From NCBI RefSeq assembly GCF_014648395.1, contig NZ_BMRA01000003.1, forward strand, positions 157,933 to 221,932: a stretch of DNA of 64,000 bases. The letters run 5' to 3'. Shown piece after piece: positions 32,245 through 41,942 of the stretch. Source of the stretch: Micromonospora fulviviridis. Its GTDB lineage: Bacteria; Actinomycetota; Actinomycetes; Mycobacteriales; Micromonosporaceae. The position numbers and the translations under genes were made by a program. The first letter of the stretch is position 1. Every line of letters starts with the position of its first letter. The notes beneath the pieces were generated by a model. It did no database searches. It was not told where the DNA came from and saw nothing but the letters and a program-made list of their open reading frames with translations.

Positions 32245-33528
<1,284 letters not shown>

Positions 33529-33543
33529 GCCCGGTCCTGACGG

Positions 33544-33580
33544 CGAAGGCCGCCGACCCCGTGCGGGTCGGCGGCCTTCG
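33544..33580 (+). terminator. strong hairpin terminator of citrate synthase
   Basis: CGAAGGCCGCCGACCC (33544-33559) pairs perfectly with GGGTCGGCGGCCTTCG (33565-33580) across a 5-base loop, 15 bases after the stop. No U-tract follows, as is usual in actinobacteria. It also lies before the end of the convergent M14 gene. Confidence 0.85.
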
Positions 33581-33600
33581 TGTCGCTGCGGGACGGTGCG

Positions 33601-36417
33601 TCAGCCCACCAGGGACCGGAGCGGGACCCGCGCGTCCCGGAGGGCGCCCACCAGGTCACGCAGGAACGGGTGCTCGTCGGCCTGGAGGCCGGCCGGATTC
33701 GGGATCACCAGGTAGGCCGATCCGCCCACCACGGAGACCCGGGCGGTGTCGGTGTAGCGGGCGACGACCGCCTCGGCACGACCGCGGTCACCGGCCGCCA
33801 CCTCGACGGTGATCGGACGCCACTCGCCGCCCAGGTCGTCCGCCACCGGCTGGGCCGCCGCGGCGGCCCGGGCGGGGTCGACACCGGCCGTCCGCGGCGC
33901 GGCGCCGCGGTCCGCCGCCGCACCGGACGGATAGAGCAGGGCGTTGGCCACCAGGTGCAGCCCGTTCTCGTTGTACGCGCGGAAGAGCGGGTTGAACGCG
34001 AACAGCACGGCCCGGCCGGCGCCGGTGGGCTCGTCCACCAGTGCGACCGTGCCCTTCAACACGTCGCTGCGCACGGTGTAGCCGTTCGCCCAGAAGGTGT
34101 CGTCGGACGGGTAGGTCAGGACGTTGGTGCCGGTGCTGCTCGGGTTCAGGATCGAGTCGCTGTTGTTGAACTCGAAGTCCTCCGCCGGGCGGCCCAGCGC
34201 GACCGGGCTGCTGCGGTCGACGTCGACCCGCAGGTGCGAACCGATCATCCGGTAGTCCGCCGGCTTCGCCTTCTCCGTGGTGGAGGTGAGGCCGGCGGCC
34301 CGGGCCATCCGGGTGCCCTCGTTGCGCAGGCCGAGGTAGGTGTGGCCCTGGGCGATCCAGTTCCGCAGGTTGGCCTGCCCGGCGGCGGTGAGCCCGCCGG
34401 TCGCGCTGCTGCCGTCCGGCACGAGCAGCACGGTGCGCTCGGTGAACGCCGGGGTGTTGTCGTTGATGTCGGCGGTGGTCACCGGCGTGAGGTCGAGCCC
34501 CCACCGCTTGCCGAGCACGTACCGGGCCTCGCCGTGCGAGCCCGAGGTGGTGGAGATGCCGGTGCCCTGGAACAGCCCGACGTCCGGCAGGTCCACCGGG
34601 CTCCCGCCGGCCGCCGTGTCGCTCGGGCTCAGGGTCACTCCGAGCGACCGGGCCAGCCGGTCGATCTCCGGGGTCAGGCTCCTCGCGGGGAAGCCCACCA
34701 GGCTCGTATCGAGGTCACGGACGAGCGGCACGCCCCGGCCGAGCAGCCGGAAGGTGAGTTCGGCCGCCGCCGCCGAGTCCAGCGGGTACCCGTACGAACC
34801 CTTCGCCCCGGCCGCCGACGTCGTGCCGCCGGTGATCTGCCGGACCGGCCGGGCGTGCGGCCGGACGTCGTCGCCGGTGTAGATGGTGTCCACGCCCATG
34901 AGCAGCGGGTTGCTCCAGGACGACACGTCGTAGAAGTAGGGGAACGGGACGTACGGGTCCTCGCCCATGATCGCCTGGATCCAGTGCTTCTGCGGCTGGT
35001 CCATCGGGATCCAGTACGCGCCCACCGGCACCGTGACGTCGGTCGCGGTGCGCCCGCCGAAGACCCGGGCGGTGGGCACCTTCGTCGGCCTGGTCACCTC
35101 GTAGACCTCGACGTCCATTCCGCGCAGCCGCTCGACCAGCCGGCGCACGTCGCCGAGCTGCCGGTCGGGGAGCAGGAAGTACGAGCGGATCCTGACGTCC
35201 GGCACCGGGAACTGGACGGTGTTGGTCGGCTGGACCACCTCGTTCGGCTCCAGCGTCCCGGCCCTGCCCTCGGCGAGCGCGTCCGTCCAGATCTTGAAGT
35301 AGCTGGTCAGCACCTCGTGCTTGTTCGCCGCGGCCCAGCCCAGGGTGGACCACTGGGTGTGGAACTGCTGCTGGACCCGGTCGGCCACCGCCGACGCGCT
35401 GCCCTTCTCGAAGGTCATGCCGGCGGCGCCGAAGCCGGCGGCCGGGACGGTGTCGCCGTAGCCCATGAAGAACAGGTCGTACGTCGAGTAGTTGAAGTAG
35501 CACTCGGTGGTGACGGCGCCGCCGCAGGCGCCGTTGAAGCCGAAGCCGGCCTTGTTGGCCTCGCCGATCCGGTTGATCCAGTCGACGTTCTCGCTGGCGA
35601 TCTCGTGGTGGATCGGGTCGGCGTTGGGCGGGAAGAAGTACTGTCGACCGCCCATCTCGTGCGCGTCGATGAAGACCTGCGGCGGGTACTGCCGCAGGAG
35701 TTCGATCTTGCCGTCGGTCTCCTGCTGGGTGCGGGCGAACCAGTCCCGGTTCATGTCGAAGCCGTACTCGTTCTGCCGGCGGCTGGCGTCGCGGCCGTCG
35801 GGGTTCTGGGTCGGCACGATGACGGTGACCAGGTTGTCGTTCCGCTCCGCGACCGCGCAGGACAGCCCGGAGGCCAGCTCGTACAGGGTCTTGAGCGCGG
35901 CGTCCGTGCCGCTCTTCTCCCCGCCGTGCACGTTCCCGGCCACCCAGACGATGGCCGGACGGTCGGTCGCGGTCTCGGCGGCCTTCTTCGCCCTGGTCCG
36001 GCGCGGGTCCCGCAGATCGCGGATGTCGTCGGCGATCTGCCGCAGCGCGCCCGGCCGGACGTGCCGCTCGTCAGAGACGATCGCGTACGGCAGCGGCTGG
36101 CCGAGCACGCTCGTCGCCATGACGCCGGTGACCACGCGGTCGGAGGCGGCGTCGACGGCCTTCAGGTAGCCGCGGACCTCGTCGTTGGTGACGACCCGCT
36201 CCTGGCCGGCGCCGAGCGGGAACCCCAGCGCGGCTTCGGGACTGGGCACGGTGGACAGCCGGGCGGCAGGGTCGTCGCTGCAGTTGGGGGGCGTGGGGGC
36301 GGCGCCGGCCGGCGCGCCGCCGAGCAGCGGCGTCAGGCCGGCCAGCAGGAGCAGCGCGGCGACGCCGGCCGTTCTTCTCGTGGGGATCGCCCTGTGCGGA
36401 CGCTTCGACAGGCGCAT
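33601..36417 (-). CDS. secreted M14 family zinc carboxypeptidase (938 aa)
   Basis: An exported metallopeptidase. Signal peptide: basic MRLSKRPHR, hydrophobic AGVAALLLLAGL, cleavage near GAPAGAA at about residue 40. The M14 catalytic domain has GNVHGGEKSG (His and Glu ligands near 157), VPTQNPDGRDASRRQNEYG, FDMNRDWF and IDAHEMGGRQYFFPP (third ligand, near 250). The C-terminal 550 residues are a large beta-rich region typical of the longer bacterial M14 members, ending in a domain with LVGALRDARVPLRSLVG. ATG 36417 has GAGG 8 bases upstream. It lies in a minus-strand group with a fasciclin lipoprotein and a second M14 enzyme, all secreted. Confidence 0.9.
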   Translation of the reverse strand: MRLSKRPHRAIPTRRTAGVAALLLLAGLTPLLGGAPAGAAPTPPNCSDDPAARLSTVPSPEAALGFPLGAGQERVVTNDEVRGYLKAVDAASDRVVTGVMATSVLGQPLPYAIVSDERHVRPGALRQIADDIRDLRDPRRTRAKKAAETATDRPAIVWVAGNVHGGEKSGTDAALKTLYELASGLSCAVAERNDNLVTVIVPTQNPDGRDASRRQNEYGFDMNRDWFARTQQETDGKIELLRQYPPQVFIDAHEMGGRQYFFPPNADPIHHEIASENVDWINRIGEANKAGFGFNGACGGAVTTECYFNYSTYDLFFMGYGDTVPAAGFGAAGMTFEKGSASAVADRVQQQFHTQWSTLGWAAANKHEVLTSYFKIWTDALAEGRAGTLEPNEVVQPTNTVQFPVPDVRIRSYFLLPDRQLGDVRRLVERLRGMDVEVYEVTRPTKVPTARVFGGRTATDVTVPVGAYWIPMDQPQKHWIQAIMGEDPYVPFPYFYDVSSWSNPLLMGVDTIYTGDDVRPHARPVRQITGGTTSAAGAKGSYGYPLDSAAAAELTFRLLGRGVPLVRDLDTSLVGFPARSLTPEIDRLARSLGVTLSPSDTAAGGSPVDLPDVGLFQGTGISTTSGSHGEARYVLGKRWGLDLTPVTTADINDNTPAFTERTVLLVPDGSSATGGLTAAGQANLRNWIAQGHTYLGLRNEGTRMARAAGLTSTTEKAKPADYRMIGSHLRVDVDRSSPVALGRPAEDFEFNNSDSILNPSSTGTNVLTYPSDDTFWANGYTVRSDVLKGTVALVDEPTGAGRAVLFAFNPLFRAYNENGLHLVANALLYPSGAAADRGAAPRTAGVDPARAAAAAQPVADDLGGEWRPITVEVAAGDRGRAEAVVARYTDTARVSVVGGSAYLVIPNPAGLQADEHPFLRDLVGALRDARVPLRSLVG

Positions 36418-36508
36418 CGGGATGCCTCGTTTCCCTGGGCGAGAGATCAACGGAGCTGGATCGAACGTATGACCGGCGGTTTCCCGGGTCAAGACTCGGT
36501 TCGTGCGG

Positions 36509-37237
36509 TCAGTGGGCGCGGTGCCCGCCCTCGCCGCCCGTGGTGGGCAGGCTGCCGAGCACCTGGTTGATGATGTGGATCCGGGCGCCGGCGACCTGGT
36601 AGTCGGCGCACACGGTGTCGGCCCGGCCGGCCAGGCGGGCGGTCCCCCCGCCCCCGGTGACCGTCACCTCGGTGCCGGCGAGCGTGGTGACCTTTCCGGC
36701 GGCCACCAGGTCGGACAGCGACAGCGACCCGGCGACGAGGTGTTCGCGGAGCAGGCCGCGGAGCGTGTCCCGGTCGGCCAGGAGCAGCCGGTCCAGGTCG
36801 TCCTCGGAGAACTTGGCCGCGAACGCGTCGTCGGTCGGGGCCAGGATGGTCAACCCCGAGCCGCCGTGCAGGTCGGCGGACATGCCGGACGCCCGCACCG
36901 CCGCCTCGAACGTGGTGAGGACGGGCAGCCACCGCAGGGCCGCCTCGGCCGGCTGGCCGGTGAGGGCCGCCGGGTTGCCCGGGTCGCTGCCGGAGGGCAG
37001 CAGGTCGCACAGCGGTCCGCTCACGACGGGCGCCGCCCCCGGTGCGGAGCCGCCGGCCACCTTCGGTGCGGCGCCGCCGGCCGCAGCCGGCGAGGCGGTG
37101 CCGGCGCCGGAGCAGCCCGTGCCGGTGAGCACCAGGGACAGCGCGACCGCGGCGAGCGCAGCGGCCCGTCGCCGGCGGGCCGGCCACCGGAGCCGTGGGA
37201 GAGATCGGGATCGCGGGGGGATGACGGTCCGTTCCAC
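36509..37237 (-). CDS. fasciclin (FAS1) domain lipoprotein
   Basis: A 242-residue exported lipoprotein. A basic Arg-rich N terminus and a hydrophobic stretch lead to lipobox LTGTGC (lipid-modified Cys near residue 42), then an Ala/Gly-rich linker. The FAS1 domain covers about 85-230: GLTILAPTDDAFAAKF is the conserved H1 motif and VCADYQVAGARIHIINQVL the H2 motif. FAS1 proteins mediate adhesion. GTG 37237 has GGAG 7 bases upstream and gives the best signal; the longer frame adds 23 residues. It lies between two M14 carboxypeptidase genes on the same strand, with gaps of 73 and 91 bases. Confidence 0.85.
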   Translation of the reverse strand: MERTVIPPRSRSLPRLRWPARRRRAAALAAVALSLVLTGTGCSGAGTASPAAAGGAAPKVAGGSAPGAAPVVSGPLCDLLPSGSDPGNPAALTGQPAEAALRWLPVLTTFEAAVRASGMSADLHGGSGLTILAPTDDAFAAKFSEDDLDRLLLADRDTLRGLLREHLVAGSLSLSDLVAAGKVTTLAGTEVTVTGGGGTARLAGRADTVCADYQVAGARIHIINQVLGSLPTTGGEGGHRAH

Positions 37238-37310
37238 GGCGTTCTCCGGTCGGATCGGGTCGTACCGGCAGGCCCGGGAGGCCGGACCTGCCGGTACGAC
37301 GGTCAACGGG

Positions 37311-39413
37311 TCAGAGGCTCGCGCACTGGCCGCTCTTCGGGCCCTGCGTCGAGTTGCCCAGCCCGAGGTCGACCGGCTCCTGGGTGTTGCCCCCGCAGCT
37401 CAGCGGGCCGGTGATGGTGTTGGCCGCCACCAGCGGCGCCTCACCGCGGTTGTCCGACACCTCGACCGGGCCGGTGACCTCCGCGTCGACGAGCACCACC
37501 GGGCCGCTGGACTGCGCGACCCGCACCGGGCCGTCCACCGCCGTGTCGGTCAGGAACACCCCGGCCGCGCCGACGGCGTCCACCGGGCCGGTGATCGACG
37601 AGCCGGTGGCGACCAGCGTGCCGCCGGGCCGGACACGGACCGGGCCGGTCACCGTGGCGTCCCGCAGGCAGGTGACGCCGGAGACCACCAGCGCGCCGTC
37701 GCGCGGGCCGGTGACCGTCGGGTACACCCGCTCGCCGTCGACCAGCTTCTCCACCGCCTGCCCGTCGAGCAGCAGCGGGATCAGCCCCCGCTCGGGCTGA
37801 GCGAGGGGCACCACGTACCCGTCGGCGACCTTGACCACCTTCCAGCCGTGCGCGGCGAGCCGCTGCGCCACGGTGGTCCGCTGGCCGGCCGGGCCGTCGG
37901 TGCGTTCCCCGTGGTACTGCTCCTCGGTGAGCTTGTACGCGCACGGCACGTCGGTGAGGATCCGGTCGGGCTGCGGCGCGTCGAGCGGCGGCGGGGCCTC
38001 ACCCGGGTGCGGCGCCGGGTACGCCGCGATCGGCCGGGAGCCGCGGAACACGATCCGGCCGGTGTTCGACACCTGGAAGGTGATCGCATCGGCCCGCGCC
38101 GAGGTGATCTCCTTGAGGTTCGCCCGGTGGTAGTCGAGGAACTGGTGGAAGGTCCAGAGCGCCGAGTACGCCTTGCGCCGCCGGTTGTTCGCCGTGTTGC
38201 CCTCGTCGGGCCGGGTGGCGCCGCCGGCGCTGCGCAGCTCCAGCAGGGAGTTCACCACGTTCTTGAGCCCCAGCGTGTTGCGCAGGATGGTCTCCTCGCT
38301 GAGCCCCACGTTCCCGCCGCCGTTGCACCCGTACGGGCAGGGCCACCAGCCGTCCTTCGCGCCCTGGGTGTACATGTGGCCCTCGATCATGTGCTGCGAC
38401 TCGTCGAAGATCGACTGGGCGACGTTCTGGTGCCGCGGCGGCAGCATCGGCAGGTCGCCGGCGCTGGAGTTGCCGAACTCGTGCCCGTCGTAGCCGGCCA
38501 CCGGGCGGTAGTCGCGCAGCATTCGCACCAGCGCGAACGTCTCGGGCTGGCGGACCAGCGAGTAGTCGCGGTTCAGGTCCTGCCCGGTGGAGTTGCCCCG
38601 GGTGTTGGCCGCCCGGCCGTCCCCGTTGATGGTGGGCACGATCAGCACGGTGGTGTGCGACAGCAGGTCCAGCGTCCGCGGGTCGTCGCTGAAGGCCAGT
38701 TGGCGCGCCATGATCAGGCAGGCTTCCCGGTCACCGGGCTCGTTGCCGTGCACGTTGCAGTTGATCATCAGCGGTGAGGTCGCCGCCACCGCCGCGGGGG
38801 TGGCCGGCGGCGTGGGGTAGCCGATGACGAACATGTTGATCGGGCGGCCCAGCGCGGTCCGGCCGATCTCGGTCACCCGGACCCGGTCGCTCAACTCGTC
38901 GACCGCGGCGGTGTACGCGTACTCGTCGACGTCGCTGGTGTACTGCGCCGCGAGGGTGGTCTCCCACTGGGTACGGAGGCTCTGGCCCGGCACGGCGGGG
39001 TCGCCCCAGGGGGCCCTGGTGGTGCCGGCGACCGGCGCCGAGTACGGCTCGGCGGTGGCGCCGAAGCGGGCGCGCACCCGCCACTGGAACCGGGCGCCCG
39101 GGTTGAAGCCCGCGTCGGCGAAGGTGGGGGAGGAGTTGTCGATCTGGCGGTTCGGGCGCCAGACGCCGGTGATCACCGCCGGTCCGGTGGGCGCGTCGTC
39201 GGCGGCGACCGGGGTGCGCTCGATCTGGTAGTCGGTGGCGCCGTCGACCGGCGTCCAGGCGAGGGTGGCGTAGCCGTCGCCCTGCACGACCGTCAGGCCC
39301 TGGACCTGGTTCGGCTCGGCCGGGTCGGCCTGTGCGGGCACGGGCCCGGCGAACGCCGCGAGGCTGGCGGCGAGGAGGGCGGAGAGGAGGGCCGTCGTCC
39401 GTCTGTCTCTCAT
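37311..39413 (-). CDS. secreted M14 zinc carboxypeptidase with FnIII and beta-helix repeats
   Basis: A 700-residue exported protein. Signal peptide 1-30 (ALLSALLAASLAAFAGPVPAQA). Residues 36-135 form an FnIII-like domain (VQGLTVVQGDGYATLAWTPV). The M14 domain has NVHGNEPGDREA (His and Glu ligands near 221-224), DLNRDYS (near 279) and GYDGHEFG (His near 307). The last 130 residues contain repeated TGPVxV units (VTGPVRVRPGGT, ITGPVDAVGA, VDGPVRVAQSS, VTGPVEVSDN) that should form a right-handed beta-helix. ATG 39413 has GGAG 5 bases upstream. It probably trims or binds wall-linked peptides; the repeats may tether it. Confidence 0.9.
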   Translation of the reverse strand: MRDRRTTALLSALLAASLAAFAGPVPAQADPAEPNQVQGLTVVQGDGYATLAWTPVDGATDYQIERTPVAADDAPTGPAVITGVWRPNRQIDNSSPTFADAGFNPGARFQWRVRARFGATAEPYSAPVAGTTRAPWGDPAVPGQSLRTQWETTLAAQYTSDVDEYAYTAAVDELSDRVRVTEIGRTALGRPINMFVIGYPTPPATPAAVAATSPLMINCNVHGNEPGDREACLIMARQLAFSDDPRTLDLLSHTTVLIVPTINGDGRAANTRGNSTGQDLNRDYSLVRQPETFALVRMLRDYRPVAGYDGHEFGNSSAGDLPMLPPRHQNVAQSIFDESQHMIEGHMYTQGAKDGWWPCPYGCNGGGNVGLSEETILRNTLGLKNVVNSLLELRSAGGATRPDEGNTANNRRRKAYSALWTFHQFLDYHRANLKEITSARADAITFQVSNTGRIVFRGSRPIAAYPAPHPGEAPPPLDAPQPDRILTDVPCAYKLTEEQYHGERTDGPAGQRTTVAQRLAAHGWKVVKVADGYVVPLAQPERGLIPLLLDGQAVEKLVDGERVYPTVTGPRDGALVVSGVTCLRDATVTGPVRVRPGGTLVATGSSITGPVDAVGAAGVFLTDTAVDGPVRVAQSSGPVVLVDAEVTGPVEVSDNRGEAPLVAANTITGPLSCGGNTQEPVDLGLGNSTQGPKSGQCASL

Positions 39414-39521
39414 GGAAGCTCCAGAACAGGTGGGATGACTCGGTCCCGACAGCACACGCCAGCCACCCCGTCCACGGTCGACGGTGGACGATTTCTTGAG
39501 GTTGATCTGAGGATCGGCGGC

Positions 39522-40178
39522 TCAGGCCGGCCGGAGCCGGTAGCCCACCCCGCGTACGGTCTCCACCAGGCCGGCGTCGTCGAGCTTGCCCCGCAGGGCC
39601 GCCACGTGGACGTCGAGGGTGTGGCCGCCGCCCCAGGTGGTCTGCCAGACGTCCATGAGCAGCCGCTCCCGGGGCACCACCGTCCCGGCCTGCCGGGCCA
39701 GCGCCATCAGCAGCGCGAACTCCTTGCGGGTCAGGACCACCTCCCGGCCGCCGAGCCAGACCCGCCGGGCGTTGAGGTCCAGCCGCAGGTCGCCGACCTC
39801 CAGCGCCGCCTCGGCCCGCAGGGCGCGGGCGGTGCGGCGCATCACCGCCTCGATCCGGGCCTGCAACTCCGCCATCGAGAACGGCTTCACCACGTAGTCG
39901 TCGGCGCCGGCCCGCAGCCCCGCCACCCGGTCCCGCTCGTCGGAGCGGGCGGTCACCGCGATGATCGCGAGGTCCTCGTTGTGCCGGCGGATCTCCCGGC
40001 ACAGCGACAGGCCGTCCCGGTCCGGCAGGTTGAGGTCGAGCAGCAGGAGATCGACCGGCCCGGCCGCCACCGCCTCCGAGGCGGTCGTGGCCGTGATGAC
40101 CGAGTTGCCCCGGCGGCGCAGCGCGGCGGCGAGCGCGGACGCGACTCGCAGGTCGTCTTCCACCAGCAGCACCCGCAC
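39522..40178 (-). CDS. orphan OmpR-family response regulator
   Basis: A 218-residue regulator: REC domain with EDD at 7-9, Asp48 in LLLLDLNLPDRDG and Lys in YVVKPFSM; winged-helix domain with TRKEFALLMALARQAGTVVP and HTLDVHVAALRGKLDD. No histidine kinase gene lies next to it. Translation starts at GTG 40178; GTGCGGGTGCTG reads directly into the REC strand. It lies 108 bases upstream of the M14 gene on the same strand and may control that secreted-protein cluster. Its upstream gap holds a long palindrome. Confidence 0.88.
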   Translation of the reverse strand: MRVLLVEDDLRVASALAAALRRRGNSVITATTASEAVAAGPVDLLLLDLNLPDRDGLSLCREIRRHNEDLAIIAVTARSDERDRVAGLRAGADDYVVKPFSMAELQARIEAVMRRTARALRAEAALEVGDLRLDLNARRVWLGGREVVLTRKEFALLMALARQAGTVVPRERLLMDVWQTTWGGGHTLDVHVAALRGKLDDAGLVETVRGVGYRLRPA

Positions 40179-40269
40179 CGCGTCTCCCGGAACATCGTCG
40201 CGACAGGTTCACGCGAGTCTGTCCGATCCGCCCGGCCGCGACCAGCCCGAACGGAAGATCGCGACCGGA

Positions 40270-40310
40270 CGATCATGCGGGTCGAGCCGTCGGGCCGACC
40301 TGCATGATCG
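40270..40310. terminator. long intergenic palindrome with ATCATG-type ends (copy 2)
   Basis: CGATCATGCGGGTCG (40270-40284) pairs with CGACCTGCATGATCG (40296-40310): 15-base arms with one mismatch and an 11-base loop. It lies 10 bases after the stop of the Nudix gene, in the gap before the regulator gene; both genes run on the minus strand. Confidence 0.7.
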
Positions 40311-40320
40311 ACAAGACGCG

Positions 40321-40731
40321 CTAGGTGGCCTCGAGGTGAAGCGGTAGGACCACCGCGGAGGAGACCGCCAGCTCCCGGTCCAGCACCTCGTCGCGGGGGA
40401 CGAAGACCATCGCCCGGCCCTCGCCGAGGACCACGTCCTCCTGGCCCGCGTCGGTGGCGCCGCGGAAGGCGTGGACCGTGACCGTGTGCGGGAAGCCCTC
40501 CTCGTACGGGCGCGGGCCGGTCCAGAGGGGGTGCAGGTCGCCCACGGTCAGGCCGGTCTCCTCCAGCAGTTCCCGGCGGGCGGCCTCCTCCGGCGTCTCG
40601 CCGGGCTCGACGTGGCCGCCCGGCAGGCTCCACTGGTTCGGCGAGACGGGCGCGTGCTCGTCCCGATGCTGCAGAAGAACGGCGCCCGAGGGGTCGACGA
40701 GCAGGACAAGCGCCACGTCATAGCTGGCCAT
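40321..40731 (-). CDS. Nudix hydrolase
   Basis: A 136-residue Nudix protein. The Nudix box is complete: [20 protein letters not shown] followed by ETG, giving Gx5Ex7REUxEEx[23 protein letters not shown] at the N terminus is the usual first strand pair. It should hydrolyse a nucleoside diphosphate linked to another group, but such short proteins are too general to predict the substrate. ATG 40731 is preferred over one 27 bases upstream; neither has a convincing ribosome site. Confidence 0.88.
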   Translation of the reverse strand: MASYDVALVLLVDPSGAVLLQHRDEHAPVSPNQWSLPGGHVEPGETPEEAARRELLEETGLTVGDLHPLWTGPRPYEEGFPHTVTVHAFRGATDAGQEDVVLGEGRAMVFVPRDEVLDRELAVSSAVVLPLHLEAT

Positions 40732-40810
40732 CGCGGAATCATGCCATGCCGCGTCCATGGCGGAGGGCCACCACCTGGGCGTCCTACCGCGCAGGTCTGG
40801 TGCTCGTCGC

Positions 40811-40841
40811 CGGCGTCATCCGGCTCCGATGAGCGACGCCG
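40811..40841 (-). terminator. hairpin terminator after the GNAT gene
   Basis: CGGCGTCATC (40811-40820) pairs with GATGA-GC-GACGCCG (40829-40841), a 12-base stem with a two-base bulge, just beyond the stop of the acetyltransferase gene on the minus strand. Confidence 0.55.
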
Positions 40842-40847
40842 CGGGCC

Positions 40848-41345
40848 CTAATCCAGGCGCCGGCCCAGCGAGAGACCGGCGTCGGTGTAGCCGTGCCTGC
40901 CATAGAAGCGCACCGCATCGACGTTGCGGTGGTGGATACCGGCCGACAGGTACCTGATGCCCCGGTTGGTTGCCCACCGCTGGGCTGCCCGCACCAACGC
41001 TGATCCCACCCCGAGTCCCCTCGCATCGGGCAGCACAACCGTGTGCACCTGCGCGGAAGGCTCAGGACGCAGGATCTGATGCTCCGGCGGATCGGAATAC
41101 CGCAGCACCTCAACCATCCCGACCACGCGGCCGTCGTGAGCCTCAGCGACCAGAACACCGTCCCGCCCCGCCTCGTCGGCCAGCATGGCCGTGAAGTGGC
41201 GCACCACCGCCGCGCGCTGCGGAACGCGGTAGACGCCAGGGTCGAGAGCGAGGTGCGCCTCGGCGTTGGCCAGGCGCAACTCCACAAGTGAGGGAACATC
41301 CGCCAAGCGCGCCGGCCGAACCGTCAGCCCAACCTCCTGCATCAT
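40848..41345 (-). CDS. GNAT family N-acetyltransferase
   Basis: A 165-residue acetyltransferase. The first strand is LTVRPARLADVPSLVELRLA; the acetyl-CoA pyrophosphate loop is DARGLGVGSALVRAAQRWA; and AGIHHRNVDAVRFYGRHGY is the typical C-terminal motif. The acceptor amine is not predictable. Codon use is less extreme in G/C than in most neighbours (for example CATCTCCTGC-type runs), which fits the nearby foreign patch. Two consecutive ATGs (41345, 41342) follow AGGA by 6 to 9 bases. Confidence 0.85.
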   Translation of the reverse strand: MMQEVGLTVRPARLADVPSLVELRLANAEAHLALDPGVYRVPQRAAVVRHFTAMLADEAGRDGVLVAEAHDGRVVGMVEVLRYSDPPEHQILRPEPSAQVHTVVLPDARGLGVGSALVRAAQRWATNRGIRYLSAGIHHRNVDAVRFYGRHGYTDAGLSLGRRLD

Positions 41346-41403
41346 CCCGATCCTAGGGCCGACACGGCAGCTTTTGGGGGTGGCCATGATCGGCAGGGCA
41401 GGC

Positions 41404-41598
41404 CTAGTCGATTTCTGGACGCTTCTCGGCGATCCACTTCTCGACGTCCTCGGCGAGCCAGACGTTGCCCATCTGCAGCATGGCAACGGGTTCCGGGAAG
41501 TCTCGGCGGCTGGTGATCTGGTATGCCCGCTGCCGCGACACACCGCCGAGGAGCACGCGGATCTCCGCCGAGCCGACCAGCCGCAGCTTCTTGGGCAT
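41404..41598 (-). CDS. AlpA/excisionase-like helix-turn-helix protein
   Basis: A 64-residue DNA-binding protein of the HTH-17/AlpA type: VGSAEIRVLLGGVSRQRAYQ, then RRDFPEPVAMLQMGNVWLAE and DVEKWIAEKRP. Such proteins are common on actinomycete integrative elements as excisionases or small regulators. ATG 41598 has GAGG directly before it. It diverges from a small Cys-rich protein gene, and the shared 90-base gap contains direct repeats. No integrase or attachment site is seen within the window, so this is a remnant or a stand-alone regulator pair. Confidence 0.75.
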   Translation of the reverse strand: MPKKLRLVGSAEIRVLLGGVSRQRAYQITSRRDFPEPVAMLQMGNVWLAEDVEKWIAEKRPEID

Positions 41599-41622
41599 GC
41601 CTCGGACGCTAGGTGTCCGACA

Positions 41623-41680
41623 ACTAGTCACGTATCAGCTTGACGCACGCCTAGTAGTCGTCCGTACTAGTCGTCTATCA
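41623..41680. promoter_or_regulatory. operator-like ACTAGTC-N3-TATCA direct repeats in divergent promoter
   Basis: ACTAGTC-ACG-TATCA (41623-41637) and ACTAGTC-GTC-TATCA (41666-41680) are direct repeats 43 bases apart. TAGTCGTC also occurs twice (41655-41662, 41668-41675). TATCAT at 41676-41681 sits 7 bases before the GTG at 41688 and could be the -10 of a leaderless mRNA. Confidence 0.5.
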
Positions 41681-41687
41681 TGACCCC

Positions 41688-41888
41688 GTGACTAGCGCCT
41701 GGGAACCTGAGCCGCCTTTCCTCGTCATGGCCGCCGGCTTCATGGTGGATCTCCACACCCGCAAACGCTGCCCGCACTGCCGCCCCGACGGGACATGTCC
41801 GCGCGTGCAGCACGCCAAGAGGCTGCTCCGCGCCTGGCGCCTGACGGTCGAGACGCGACGGAGGCAGCGCTACTTCCGCTGTCCCTGA
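41688..41888 (+). CDS. small Cys-rich (zinc-ribbon-like) protein of mobile-element type
   Basis: A 66-residue protein with CPHCRPDGTC near its middle, followed by basic KRLLRAWRLTVETRRRQRY and a final Cys. The CxxC plus Cys spacing could bind zinc. The GTG start has no ribosome site, but a -10-like TATCAT ends 7 bases upstream, so translation is probably leaderless. Genes of this size and composition accompany AlpA-like proteins on actinomycete integrative elements. Function unknown. A bidirectional terminator follows immediately. Confidence 0.6.
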   Translation: MTSAWEPEPPFLVMAAGFMVDLHTRKRCPHCRPDGTCPRVQHAKRLLRAWRLTVETRRRQRYFRCP

Positions 41889-41894
41889 ACCGCG

Positions 41895-41934
41895 ACGACG
41901 GCCGCCGGCCCCGTGCGGGGTCGGCGGCCGTCGT
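41895..41934. terminator. bidirectional hairpin terminator
   Basis: ACGACGGCCGCCGGCCCC (41895-41912) pairs with GGGGTCGGCGGCCGTCGT (41917-41934): 18-base stem with one G-T pair and a 4-base loop, between the small Cys-rich gene and the convergent glycosyltransferase gene. Confidence 0.85.
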
Positions 41935-41942
41935 GGTTCGGC

